Notes under the pieces: model-generated | What the model was told of the DNA's origin: nothing | Databases searched by the model: none | Seen by the model: only the letters and a program-made list of their open reading frames with translations | Shown here: positions 29,448 to 39,589 of the stretch, piece after piece | Layout: the number at the start of each line of letters is the position of its first letter | How positions within the stretch are numbered: the stretch's first letter is position 1 | Assembly: GCF_002994635.1 (NCBI RefSeq) | Contig: NZ_PVNL01000051.1 | Span: 124,001-188,000, forward strand | DNA length: 64,000 nt | Source of the DNA: Enhygromyxa salina | Lineage (GTDB): Bacteria > Myxococcota_A > Polyangia > Nannocystales > Nannocystaceae | Reading direction: 5' to 3' | Translations under genes and position numbers: made by a program

Positions 29448-30272
29448 ATGTTTGTGAAACCAGCGCTTCGCTCGTCACTGGTCGTGGTCGCGTTGCTCAT
29501 GCTCGGGTGCACGGGGTCGAGTTCGGAGGCGGCCGACGAAGAGACGGAGTCGGGCCCCTACGACGAGGGCACGGGGCTCGGCGAGGGCGCGTGCATGGAC
29601 GTGTGCGGCACCGAGGGGTGTGGGACCTGCCCCACCGCGACGATGGTCGACGGTGGCGGGTTTCAGATCGACGCGACGGAGGTCGACAACGGCCAGTACG
29701 CGCTGCTGCTCGAGGTCGAGTTCGACGCGGGCGCGGTCCCGTCGGGGTGCGAGTGGAAGAGCAGCTTCGAGCCGCTCGGGTGGTCGGCCGAGCTCGATCC
29801 AGCTCTGCCGGTGGTCGGCGTCGATTGGTGTGACGCCGCGGTTTTTTGCGCGTGGGCCGGCAAGCAGCTGTGCGGCGCGGTCGCCGGCGGGGCCATCGAG
29901 TTCGACAACAGCGATGGCCCCGAGAACGCCTGGCACCAAGCCTGCTCGAACGCCGGCGCGAGCGCGTACCCGTACGGCGCCGACTATGACCCGCTGCTGT
30001 GCAACGGCGACGACTCGGGCAACGATGCGCTGATCCCAACGGGGTCGCTCGCAACTTGCGAAGGGGGCGTGACTGGGCTGTTTGACATGAGCGGGAACGT
30101 GTGGGAGTGGACCAATGCATGCCAATCGGACGGCGGCGACGCGAGCACCGAGTGCCGACGTCGCGGCGGCTCGCGGCACAGCGACGGCCCCAACTTGCGC
30201 TGCGCGGTCAACAGCGCGCGACCCCGGGGTGAGCGCGACAATGGCCTCGGATTTCGCTGCTGCTCGATCTGA
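29448..30272 (+). CDS. FGE/SUMF1-like lipoprotein 1
   Basis: This 274-residue lipoprotein (lipobox LMLGC) has an acidic linker, a Cys-rich segment (CMDVCGTEGCGTCP) and a formylglycine-generating-enzyme-like domain. That domain has FQIDATEVDNGQYA, PVVGVDWCDAAVFCAWAGK, GLFDMSGNVWEWTN and the RRGGSRHSDG...GFRCC ending. Such domains include sulfatase-modifying, EgtB-like and PvdO-like enzymes. Many myxobacterial lipoprotein members have no known substrate. It is a paralogue of the gene at 30761, and the two flank the dispersed repeat at 30273. Metal or cysteine-based activity cannot be confirmed by eye. Confidence 0.85.
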   Translation: MFVKPALRSSLVVVALLMLGCTGSSSEAADEETESGPYDEGTGLGEGACMDVCGTEGCGTCPTATMVDGGGFQIDATEVDNGQYALLLEVEFDAGAVPSGCEWKSSFEPLGWSAELDPALPVVGVDWCDAAVFCAWAGKQLCGAVAGGAIEFDNSDGPENAWHQACSNAGASAYPYGADYDPLLCNGDDSGNDALIPTGSLATCEGGVTGLFDMSGNVWEWTNACQSDGGDASTECRRRGGSRHSDGPNLRCAVNSARPRGERDNGLGFRCCSI

Positions 30273-30340
30273 GCTGTTTTCAGCTCGGGTCAGGCTGTTT
30301 TCAGCTCGGGTCAGGCTTCTGACCCGCTTGCAGGCGCCAT
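30273..30340 (+). repeat. Dispersed hairpin element, copy 3 (21-bp tandem duplicate)
   Basis: The 21-base unit GCTGTTTTCAGCTCGGGTCAG is present twice head to tail (30273-30293 and 30294-30314). A perfect stem follows: CGGGTCAG (30307-30314), GCTT loop, CTGACCCG (30319-30326), then CTTGCAGGCGCC. GAGCTG-TTTT-CAGCTC at 30271-30286 is a second small hairpin that overlaps the FGE-like gene stop. Confidence 0.8.
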
Positions 30341-30760
30341 TCTCAGACTGGATCATCGTGGGCAGCGGGGTGTTTTCGAGATTGGCTTGAAGCCTCACCG
30401 GTTGCCGGACATGGACATGCCGGAAGGATGGTCGCAAAGGCTGGGGATCACGCTGTCGCGGCGGTTCGCGACGTCGAGCTGTCGAAATTTGCGATCGGCG
30501 TCAGCTCGTGTGTTTCCACGCCGCAGCACCGTGAGTTGCCACAATGAGCAGTGTAGATATCTAGAGTATGCGAATGTGACGTCCGCGCGCTATGAATTAC
30601 ATGAAATTCAGCCTCAGAACGTGAAGGGCGACCGGTAGCGACGGGGCGAGCCTCGCGTCTTCGTGCGGTCGATATGTTTTCTCGAGTTGTTTTGGTTCTG
30701 AATGTTCACTTTCGAGACTCTAGATACCTGGGAAATCTCGGGGATACTCGGACGACCAAC
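30341..30760. other. Non-coding, lower-GC region before FGE-like gene 2
   Basis: These 420 bases have lower GC than the surroundings, especially near 30540-30780. A possible 83-codon frame (30387-30638) has atypical codon use and no ribosome site, so I do not call it. A palindrome TAGATATCTA lies near 30561. A promoter for the next gene probably lies here, but no clear boxes can be chosen. Confidence 0.45.
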
Positions 30761-31819
<1,059 letters not shown>

Positions 31820-31840
31820 TCTGAATCCGGTCGCATCACC

Positions 31841-31856
31841 CGGCTCGCGAGAGCCG
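31841..31856 (+). terminator. Small hairpin between FGE-like gene 2 and the S53 gene
   Basis: CGGCTC and GAGCCG pair around a GCGA (GNRA-type) tetraloop, 22 bases after the FGE-like stop and 15 bases before the S53 ATG. No U-tract follows, so it could be a weak terminator or a 5' leader structure. Confidence 0.3.
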
Positions 31857-31870
31857 CGAAAGACAAAGTC

Positions 31871-33766
31871 ATGAAGCGTGTTCAACTTGCAAACTATGGA
31901 GCATCCCTACTGTCGCTGGCCCTGTTCGGCGGCTGCGTCGACGATGCCGTGATCGGCGGCGAAGGGGAGGGGACGACTGAGACCTCCACATCGACCGGGG
32001 ACGGGGACGGGGACGGCGACGGCGACGTCGGCACGGAGACCTCCGACTCGGGCGATGGCGACGGCGATCCGGGGGATGGCGACGGAGACCCGGGCGACGG
32101 CGACGGCGACCCGGGCGACGGAGACGGAGACGGAGACGGCGACGGCGACGGCGACGGTGATCCGCTGCCGAGCCCGCTCGACGAGATCCCGGAGGAGGAG
32201 TGGGAGGACGTGCCCAACCCCGACGGGGTCCCGAACCCGTTCCCAGGCGTCTACGACGATCTGGGCGCGGCCGATCCCAACGACTCGTTTCGCTCGTTGA
32301 TCGGCTTGAAGCTGCGCGATCGCGAGCAGCTCGAGGACTTCGTGCTCGAGGTCTCCGATCCCACCAGTGATCTGTACGGCGACTACCTGTCGACCCAGGA
32401 GCTGATCGACAACTACTCGCCGCTCGAGAGCGACTTCACGCTGTTGCAAGCGTGGCTCACCTACGAGGGGCTGTCGGTCAACTACCTGGCGACCAACCGC
32501 ACGCTGATCCAGTTCTCGGGCACGGTCGGGCAGTTCAACGAGGCGTTCAACACCACGCTGCACGTGTGCATGCGCAAGAACCCGCAGCAGGGCAACCCGC
32601 CGATCCCGGTCTACTGCGCGACCGAGAGCATGACGCTGCCGCTGTTCGTCGCCAACCGCAGCCAGGGCATCGTGACTGCAGACTTGCCGGCCGAGGTCGG
32701 CAACCTGCCCAACGAGCTCGGGCAGATCCAGGCGAGCCCGCCGAACGGAGCCAACAGCGGCTCGCGCTTGACTCCAGATCGCGTGGCCCGGGCCTACAAC
32801 GTCGACGAGCTGTACGCGCAGGGCTACGACGGCTCGGGGCAGAAGATCGGCGTGATCATGGGCGCGCAGATCCACTTCAAGTGGGCTCAGACCTTCTGGC
32901 AGAGCTGGGGGATCGTGCGCTCCAACCCCGAGGTCGTCTACCTGATGGAGGATCCGGTCACGCGCTACGTGGAGTCGCAGCTCGACAACACCTGGTCTGG
33001 CGCGATTGCCCCAGGCGCCGAGATCATCGGCTACGAGGGCCCTGACTCGCGCAACACCTCCATGGTGTTCGTGTTCAACGAGGCCGTGACGCGCGCGCAG
33101 GCCGACGGCGTCTCGGTCATCACCAACTCGTTCGCGCATCGCGAAGACTCGGAGCCGCCGGTCGTGCGCTGGCAGTACGACGACGCGGGCCTCGTTGGCG
33201 CCGCGCTCGGCATCACCTTGCTCGCGGCGACCGGCGACTCGGGCAAGGTCGACACCCCCAGCTGCAGCTCGTGGGTGACCGGTGTGGGCGGAACCCAGCT
33301 GTACCTCAACGGCTCGGGCAACGTGACCAACGAGACCGGCTGGAACAAGTCTGGCTCCGGGATCTCGCTCACAATCGACATGCCGGCGTGGCAAGTCGCG
33401 GTCGCCGGCAACATTGGCAATGGCAACAAGCGGGTGACGGCAGACGTCTCGGCTGCGGCGTCTACCGGGTCTCCATATTGGGTCTACTATAACTCTTCGT
33501 GGATGTTGTACGGAGGCACCAGCTTCTCCTCGCCCGTTTGGGCGGGCATCATCGCGGTCGTCAACCAGTATCGCGACGAGAACGGAATGGCCCCAGTGGG
33601 CTATCTCAATCAGATGCTGTACACAACGCCAGCGGTGCAGGCCACGTTCCGCGACATCACGGCCGGAGCCACCGACGACCACAGCTGTACGCCTGGTTGG
33701 GACCCGGTGACCGGGTGGGGTGCGCCCGACGCTGCGGCGTTCGCGAGCACTGTGCCCTCGCCCTAG
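31871..33766 (+). CDS. S53 (sedolisin/kumamolisin-type) serine-carboxyl peptidase lipoprotein
   Basis: This 631-residue protein has a signal peptide with the lipobox FGGC, then a Gly-Asp linker (31997-32160). An S53 activation domain (about residues 130-290) is followed by the catalytic domain. The catalytic residues are in place: E368 and D372 in VESQLDNTW, D456 in AATGDSGK and S551 in GGTSFSSP. A C-terminal calcium site is suggested by FRDITAGATD and GWDPVTGWGAPD. It should be an active, autoprocessing acid peptidase exposed at the cell surface or secreted. Starting at 31871 gives a normal signal peptide. A strong terminator follows. Confidence 0.92.
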   Translation: MKRVQLANYGASLLSLALFGGCVDDAVIGGEGEGTTETSTSTGDGDGDGDGDVGTETSDSGDGDGDPGDGDGDPGDGDGDPGDGDGDGDGDGDGDGDPLPSPLDEIPEEEWEDVPNPDGVPNPFPGVYDDLGAADPNDSFRSLIGLKLRDREQLEDFVLEVSDPTSDLYGDYLSTQELIDNYSPLESDFTLLQAWLTYEGLSVNYLATNRTLIQFSGTVGQFNEAFNTTLHVCMRKNPQQGNPPIPVYCATESMTLPLFVANRSQGIVTADLPAEVGNLPNELGQIQASPPNGANSGSRLTPDRVARAYNVDELYAQGYDGSGQKIGVIMGAQIHFKWAQTFWQSWGIVRSNPEVVYLMEDPVTRYVESQLDNTWSGAIAPGAEIIGYEGPDSRNTSMVFVFNEAVTRAQADGVSVITNSFAHREDSEPPVVRWQYDDAGLVGAALGITLLAATGDSGKVDTPSCSSWVTGVGGTQLYLNGSGNVTNETGWNKSGSGISLTIDMPAWQVAVAGNIGNGNKRVTADVSAAASTGSPYWVYYNSSWMLYGGTSFSSPVWAGIIAVVNQYRDENGMAPVGYLNQMLYTTPAVQATFRDITAGATDDHSCTPGWDPVTGWGAPDAAAFASTVPSP

Positions 33767-33789
33767 TCTCGAACCTGCGCACACAGCAA

Positions 33790-33828
33790 GCCAGAGTGGC
33801 CAACGTGGCCACCCTGGCTGTTGTTTTT
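33790..33828 (+). terminator. Rho-independent terminator after the S53 gene
   Basis: GCCAGAGTGGCCA pairs with TGGCCACCCTGGC around an ACG loop (13 bp, one mismatch). TGTTGTTTTT follows. It separates the S53 gene from the downstream cluster beginning at 33948. Confidence 0.85.
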
Positions 33829-33947
33829 GAGCGGGTGACCACGGGCTCGGCGCTGGACGTGGCAGCTCGTGTCGCGCAAGCTCGTGGCGCCGCCCTGCGA
33901 CGTGTTCGCGGCCACGTCGGCCTTCAACCCGAGCTGCAAGACTAGCG

Positions 33948-36041
33948 ATGGCGAAGCCGAGGATCGAGACCCGGACCGACCGGCGAGCCGCGAGCCCGCG
34001 CGAGCTCGGTATTTTGATCCGCGTCGCCATCGTGATCTGTGGCGCGCTGCTGCTGGTCTTGACGCTCGACAAGATCGGCTTGGTCGGCGCGATCGACAGT
34101 CAGCTGCGCGAGCGCTGGGTGCAATTGGGTGAGGCTGCCGGTCGACCGCGCCCGACCAACTCGAAGGTGTTGTTGATCGCGGCCGATCACGACACGGTGT
34201 CCGATCCCAACTGGGGCTGGGGTCCGCCGCCGTGGCCGGCGTCGCGGCTCGAGCAGCTGATCGAGCACATCGAGCCGGGCGCGCCCGTGTTGCTGGCCGA
34301 GGTCGGCCACACGCGAATGTTCGAGTCAGGGCCCGAGCTCGACCAAGTGCTCGCAAACCACCCCGACGTCGAGATGCTGATCACCCGCAACGCGGCCGAG
34401 CGCGCGTCACCGTGGGCTGACGGTGGGCTCGAGCGCGGCGACATGGTGCTGAGCAAGGACAGCCGCTTGCACCTGATCGTCCGCGCGGGATCCATTGGAC
34501 CGATCGGTGAGCGGCTGCCGGTTGCGTGGATGGTCCCGACCTCGCGCTTGCCGGTCGTGCCCGCCTACCAGGTCGCGGCCGATCAGGTCCCGCCCAGCAC
34601 CTTCTACGCCCGGATCGTGCTGCTTGGCGTGACCGACCCCGCCTACGAGATGTTGCTCGACACGCCGGTCGGTCGCCTGAGCCCCGCCGAGATCGAAGCG
34701 CACGCGCTCGCCGGCCAGGCCGACGGCGCGGTCTGGGAGCCGCTGATCGACAACGGCTACCTGCTGTACACGCTTGGCGCTGGCCTGGCGCTGCTGTGGC
34801 TGTGGCTGTTCGTGCGCCTGCGGGGCGCGGCGGCGGCGGTCATGGTGATCGCGAGCTGTGTGCTGATCTTGGTGCTGGACTTCGCCTGCTACCAGCGCGG
34901 CTGGTACCGGCTCGGCTCGGCTCACGCGCTGTTGACCCTGGGCGCCGTCGCGATCAGCTATTGGTCTCACGAGGCGATCGAGACCTTGATCGGGCTGCGT
35001 CAGCTTCGGGCTCGGGTCCTGCGCGACGCGACCGGCGGCGGCGGCAGCGACAGCGATCCGGACAACCTGGGGTTCTGGGAAGACCTCGCCGAGCTCGGGG
35101 CCGAGTACGCGCAGGAGACGATCGGAGGCGCGGCCGCGTCGACGGTGATCGAGCGCGAGGGCAACACCTGGAAGCTTCGGGTCCGCGCCAGCGCCAGGCT
35201 CGACGCCGACAGCCACGCGTTCATCGCTGGCCGCGAGGGGCTCGACCTGCGGCGCGCCCCGTTTCGGACCCCGTGGCTGACGCTGCGGGCCGGATGGGCG
35301 GTCGACGTGGTCCCCAGCGGTCCGCACGTGGGCCGGCGCAAGACCTTGATCGTGCCGCTCGAAGACGACGGCGAGCTGCTCGGCCTGTGGCTGGTGCACA
35401 TGCTCGAGGATCTGGTGCTCGAGCGCGAGGACTGCGAGACCTTCGAGCGGCTGGGTCGGCAGATGGCGGGCGCGCTGGTGCGTCGGCGTGAGCGCCTGGC
35501 CCTGCGGGATCAAGCCACCAACGCGCGGCTTCGCGATCACGTCGAGACGATCGTCGGGGGTCTGCGGCTGCTTCGAGACGAGCACCGCTGGGCGCTCGAG
35601 CTGCTCGAGCAGCTGCCGGTGCGCGCCCTCATCGCGACGGTGTGGGGCGAGATCGAGTTCATCGATCCCCGGCTCCAGGCCGATCTCAAGCGCCGATATC
35701 CCGGCGTGTTCTCGCCCGACACCCCCGACGACAACCTTCGGACCGTGCTCGCGCGCTTGACGGGCAAGTCGATCGAGCACGCCAATCGCTTGATGCGAAA
35801 GGTCATCAATGACGGCCACGAGATCGAGCTCGACGCGACGCCGGGGATCGAAGATCCAGGCGACGACGTGTGGGTCCTGTCCCGGATCCGAAGCAAACGA
35901 GGCATCGATCTGCCGGGCTTCAAGCCCGCGGTTCACGAGCACATTTTGCTGATGGCGAGGTCGTCCGCACCAGCACAGACTATTCGAACCCGCAGCGGCG
36001 GCCTCTTGCGAGTGCTCCGCGGTGGCTCTGGCAAATCATGA
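33948..36041 (+). CDS. CHASE2-like membrane sensor protein, first gene of the PgsB/PgsC-type cluster
   Basis: This 697-residue protein has a TM helix (about residues 24-44), then an extracytoplasmic region of about 200 residues. That region resembles a shortened CHASE2 domain (VLLIAADHD, PPWPASRLEQLIEHI, ARIVLLGVTDPAYEMLLDTP, IEAHALAGQ). Three TM helices follow (about 265-345), then a cytoplasmic GAF-like region and a helical tail. No kinase, cyclase, GGDEF or phosphatase motif was seen, so the output is unknown. The stop overlaps the next gene as ATGA, tying it to the PgsC-like gene. It may sense an envelope state for the polymer machine. Confidence 0.65.
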   Translation: MAKPRIETRTDRRAASPRELGILIRVAIVICGALLLVLTLDKIGLVGAIDSQLRERWVQLGEAAGRPRPTNSKVLLIAADHDTVSDPNWGWGPPPWPASRLEQLIEHIEPGAPVLLAEVGHTRMFESGPELDQVLANHPDVEMLITRNAAERASPWADGGLERGDMVLSKDSRLHLIVRAGSIGPIGERLPVAWMVPTSRLPVVPAYQVAADQVPPSTFYARIVLLGVTDPAYEMLLDTPVGRLSPAEIEAHALAGQADGAVWEPLIDNGYLLYTLGAGLALLWLWLFVRLRGAAAAVMVIASCVLILVLDFACYQRGWYRLGSAHALLTLGAVAISYWSHEAIETLIGLRQLRARVLRDATGGGGSDSDPDNLGFWEDLAELGAEYAQETIGGAAASTVIEREGNTWKLRVRASARLDADSHAFIAGREGLDLRRAPFRTPWLTLRAGWAVDVVPSGPHVGRRKTLIVPLEDDGELLGLWLVHMLEDLVLEREDCETFERLGRQMAGALVRRRERLALRDQATNARLRDHVETIVGGLRLLRDEHRWALELLEQLPVRALIATVWGEIEFIDPRLQADLKRRYPGVFSPDTPDDNLRTVLARLTGKSIEHANRLMRKVINDGHEIELDATPGIEDPGDDVWVLSRIRSKRGIDLPGFKPAVHEHILLMARSSAPAQTIRTRSGGLLRVLRGGSGKS

Positions 36042-39000
36042 CAGACACCTTCGTGCTCGAGCTGCTGCCGGCTCGCGGTCTCGACCAGTCGATGCTGCTG
36101 CCGGTGTTGGTGGGGCTGATGGTCGTGCTGGTGTGCACCGAGACCTTGGGCTGGGTGTTCGCGGGCGCGGTCGTGCCCGGCTACCTGGCGTCGGTGCTGA
36201 TCATTCAGCCGGTCACCGGCGGGATCGTGATCTTCGAGTCGCTGCTGACCCTGGCGATCTCGGCCGCGCTGGCCAAGGTCTTGAGTCGGACCGACGCGTG
36301 GACCCGGTTCTTTGGGCGCGAACGCTTCTTCCTGATCTTGGTGGTCAGCCTGATCGTGCGGATGCACGACCACGCATGGTTCGCACCGTGGGCGATCGGT
36401 GAGATCGACGAGCTGTTTGGGACCCAGTACGAGACTCAGCAAGAGTTCTACAGCGTCGGCCTGGTCCTGGTCCCGCTCACGGCCAACATGCTGTGGAAGC
36501 CGGCGCTGCACCGGGGGCTCGCGCAGCTGGGGATCCAGGTCGGGATCACCTTCTTGCTGGTGAACTTCGTGCTGCTGCCCTACACCAACCTGTCGCTGAG
36601 CAGCGTCGAGCTGACCTACGAGAACGCCGCGATCAACTTCGTGGGCCACGCCAAGGCCCACATCATCTTGTTGACGGCGGCGCTGTTGGCCGCGCAGTTC
36701 AACCTGACTTACGGCTGGGACTTCAACGGGATCTTGGTGCCCGCGCTGCTGGCGATGCTGTGGCTGACGCCGCTCAAGCTGGCCGCGACGCTCGGCGAGG
36801 CCATGATCGTGCTGTACCTGACCAAGGGCTTCTTGAAGCTCCCGGTCATTCGTCACCTCGACTTCGAGGGCCCGCGCAAGATCGTGCTGGTGTTCACGCT
36901 GGCGTTCCTGTGGAAGGTCGCGCTGGGGTTCTCGCTCGCGCCGTGGTTCCCGAACCTGAAGATCAGCGACACCTATGGGTTTGGCTACCTGCTGTCGAGC
37001 CTGCTCGCGGTCAAGATGCTGTCGGTCAAGAGCGTGCGGGCTGTGATGCTGCCGAGCTTGTTCGCGTCGGCCGGAGGGTTCGTGATCGGCAGCTTGATCG
37101 GCTACTTGCTCGACGTCGTCAGGCCCCAGCTCCCGCCCGACGAGGACCTCACGCAGCCGCAGAGTTCGCGGCTGGCCAGCAACCCGCTGGGGGTGATGAC
37201 GCTCGCGCGGATCGACTACGACGCCCGGCCGGGACACCCCGAGCCGATGTCGGCGACCACCCGCGGCTGGATGCAACATTTCTGGACCACGGCCGCGACC
37301 TTGCAGCGCGAGGTCGGGGACGAGGGCGCCGGAGCCAAGCTCGCCATGGGTGCCCGGGTCGCGCGCGGGCTCCCGTCCGACATCGACGCGCTGCGCAGCG
37401 CTGGCAGCGTGCTCGGCCTGCAGGTGGTGTCGCTCGGACGCTACCCGATGGGGCTGGCCGACAGCTCCGAGGCTGGGGCCAACCCGGGCACGGGTCCCAA
37501 GGCCGACGCGCGGCCGCGCCGTGAGTGGCTGGCGATCGTGGCCGACGACTCGGGCCGACGGCGCGGGCTGGTGACGGGCCTGCTGATCCCCGGCGCGCAG
37601 GGGCCCGTGCTGGTCGTGCCAATGCCATGGAGCGAGGCCCCGGTCGCGGAGGCGGCCGCGGTCGCCTGCCGACGCGTCGACTGCCGTGCGGTGTTGGTCG
37701 CCGGTCGGGAGCGGCACACGGTCGGGACCCCGCTCAACCCCCGGCCGCTCGAGCTCGCGATGCAGGCCTTCGACGCCGACATGGTGGTCTTGCGCGCCGA
37801 CGTCGACGCCCCCCAGCGCGGGTTCGTCGGGCAGCTGGTGGCGGACCTGGAGGGCAGCAAGGCGTTGGCGAGCCCGCCTGGTCCGGAGCCCCGGACCGAG
37901 CCCGCGCCGGGCTTGGGTCGCGCGAGCGCCCGGATTCATCAGCTGCGCGGATACTTTGATCTCGTCGCGCTGTGGCCGGACTACGAGATCGACTGGGAGC
38001 CCCACGCGACCGTGGTCCGGATGCCCGCGGGCGACAGCGACTTCGTGCTGCTGCGCTCGACCCCGGCCCGGTTCGAGGCGTTCGTGATCGACGGCGCGGC
38101 CGAGTTCGAGCCGGCGCTCGCGGTCGCGCCCGAGCGCAGGCTCGAGCCCGACCACCTGCTCGAGCTGCTGATCGAGATCGACGAGCACCGCGAGCCGGCG
38201 GGCACGGCGGGCAAGGGCTACCGGGCGCCCTCGGGCGCTGAGCTGCTGGTGCTCGAGCAGCTCGTGGTCGAGCCGCTGATGCGGTGGGCCGACGATCTGT
38301 CCCCGGGGCGACCGCTGCCCGGTGGGGTCCGGGTCCGCGCGGCCGAGCTCGACTACGAGCTCGTCGAGCTCGGCAACTGTGCGCAGCCGGGGCCCGGATG
38401 CCTGGTGATGCTGCGCGAGCGCTCGCGGCCCAGCACCTCGGGCTGGGGCACGCTGGTGGTTCGTCGCGACGCGCGCGCCAAGGCCCACGTGGTCGAGGTC
38501 CCGCGTCCGCATCGCGAGCGCCAGACCTGGCGGGTGGGCGCCGAGATGTGGCAGCTGCTCGACGGCCGCGCGCTGCTGATCGCGGGCGCCGACGGGCTGC
38601 CGCGCGACCCCAGGGCCGCCAGCGAGGGGACCGAGCGCGACAGCGACGAGATCGGAGCCTTGCCGCCCAACCCCGACCCGGTCCGGACCGGCAACCTCGA
38701 GACCCCGTTTCACGCGATCCATCAGGGCATCGATCGGACCGCGAAGGAGCGGTTCGAGTTCGTGCAGCTGCGCGGGCTCGCGTCGTTTCGGCCGGTCTCG
38801 CGCGACGTGATCCTGGGCATGGGGCTGCCGGTCGACGGCCTGCAGGAGCAACAGGACTGCTGGGGGCTGCTGCGAGATGACCTGCGGCTGCTGGTCGAGA
38901 TCTGGGACAGCTGCCAGGTCGCCGACGGCTCCGAGGATCTGTATTTCTTGTCCGGCGCGGGGGTCCCCCAGCTCGAGTACAGCCGCGAGCTCGGCAGCGG

Positions 39001-39589
39001 GGAGGGCCGGGTGCTGTGGCTCAGCGCGGGCCTGCGCGAGCGCTACGCGGCGCAGCGAACCACCAGCGTGGATCGCAGCGCGGTCATGCGGGGGCTCCGA
39101 CAAGCTCACTTCGCCGTGCCCTCGCGCCACGAGGTCGGGGCGATGCTCGAGCCGCTGTGGTCGCGCGATGACTCGCTCAGCCCCAACGGGCACGCGCGGG
39201 TACCCGTGGGCAGGCCGGGCTACGATCAGGCCGTGGCCTGGGCGATCGGCTTCGCCGAGACCGGCAACTTGCACCTGCTGCGCTCGCTCGACGCGCTGCG
39301 CAATGAGGCCGTCGACGTGCGGGTCAGCGCGGCGCTCGGGCTCGACTTTGGTCACCCCTTCATCATCATCGACTACGTCGGCCTCGAGCTCGGCAAGCGG
39401 GCTGTGGTGATCCTCGACCACAGCTTCGGGGGCAAGGCGAGCCTGTCGTTCGCGGAGTTTGGCAGCGATCCGAGCGCGCGCCTGCGGACCGTGGCCCTGG
39501 CGCGACCGCAGCTGCTGGTGATCGAGGACATCGAGGTTCAGCAGCTCCCGGAGCTCGCGCCCGCCCCCGACACGGAGCCGCCACCATGA
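36038..39589 (+). CDS. Duplicated PgsC/CapC-like membrane protein with large C-terminal region
   Basis: This 1183-residue protein has two PgsC-type modules in residues 1 to about 360. The first has VCTETLGWVFAGAVVPGYLA and a TDAWTRFFGRERFFLIL segment, like PgsC's GxVVPGYLA and YGRRKFA blocks. The second has YGWDFNGILVPALLAMLW, KLAATLGEA and EGPRKIVLVFTLAFLW. PgsC/CapC is the membrane partner of the PgsB/CapB ligase in poly-gamma-glutamate synthesis. The remaining 800 residues are not recognised; they include alpha/beta segments such as PVLVVPMPWSEAPVAEAA and CRAVLVAGRERHTV, and the end is beta-rich. ATG 36038 overlaps the previous stop. The stop overlaps the next ATG. Confidence 0.75.
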   Translation: MTDTFVLELLPARGLDQSMLLPVLVGLMVVLVCTETLGWVFAGAVVPGYLASVLIIQPVTGGIVIFESLLTLAISAALAKVLSRTDAWTRFFGRERFFLILVVSLIVRMHDHAWFAPWAIGEIDELFGTQYETQQEFYSVGLVLVPLTANMLWKPALHRGLAQLGIQVGITFLLVNFVLLPYTNLSLSSVELTYENAAINFVGHAKAHIILLTAALLAAQFNLTYGWDFNGILVPALLAMLWLTPLKLAATLGEAMIVLYLTKGFLKLPVIRHLDFEGPRKIVLVFTLAFLWKVALGFSLAPWFPNLKISDTYGFGYLLSSLLAVKMLSVKSVRAVMLPSLFASAGGFVIGSLIGYLLDVVRPQLPPDEDLTQPQSSRLASNPLGVMTLARIDYDARPGHPEPMSATTRGWMQHFWTTAATLQREVGDEGAGAKLAMGARVARGLPSDIDALRSAGSVLGLQVVSLGRYPMGLADSSEAGANPGTGPKADARPRREWLAIVADDSGRRRGLVTGLLIPGAQGPVLVVPMPWSEAPVAEAAAVACRRVDCRAVLVAGRERHTVGTPLNPRPLELAMQAFDADMVVLRADVDAPQRGFVGQLVADLEGSKALASPPGPEPRTEPAPGLGRASARIHQLRGYFDLVALWPDYEIDWEPHATVVRMPAGDSDFVLLRSTPARFEAFVIDGAAEFEPALAVAPERRLEPDHLLELLIEIDEHREPAGTAGKGYRAPSGAELLVLEQLVVEPLMRWADDLSPGRPLPGGVRVRAAELDYELVELGNCAQPGPGCLVMLRERSRPSTSGWGTLVVRRDARAKAHVVEVPRPHRERQTWRVGAEMWQLLDGRALLIAGADGLPRDPRAASEGTERDSDEIGALPPNPDPVRTGNLETPFHAIHQGIDRTAKERFEFVQLRGLASFRPVSRDVILGMGLPVDGLQEQQDCWGLLRDDLRLLVEIWDSCQVADGSEDLYFLSGAGVPQLEYSRELGSGEGRVLWLSAGLRERYAAQRTTSVDRSAVMRGLRQAHFAVPSRHEVGAMLEPLWSRDDSLSPNGHARVPVGRPGYDQAVAWAIGFAETGNLHLLRSLDALRNEAVDVRVSAALGLDFGHPFIIIDYVGLELGKRAVVILDHSFGGKASLSFAEFGSDPSARLRTVALARPQLLVIEDIEVQQLPELAPAPDTEPPP

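Noticed and set aside
30387-30638. An 83-codon frame between the two FGE-like genes
   Set aside because: No ribosome site, no recognisable motif, codon use unlike neighbours and a location in a lower-GC non-coding stretch.
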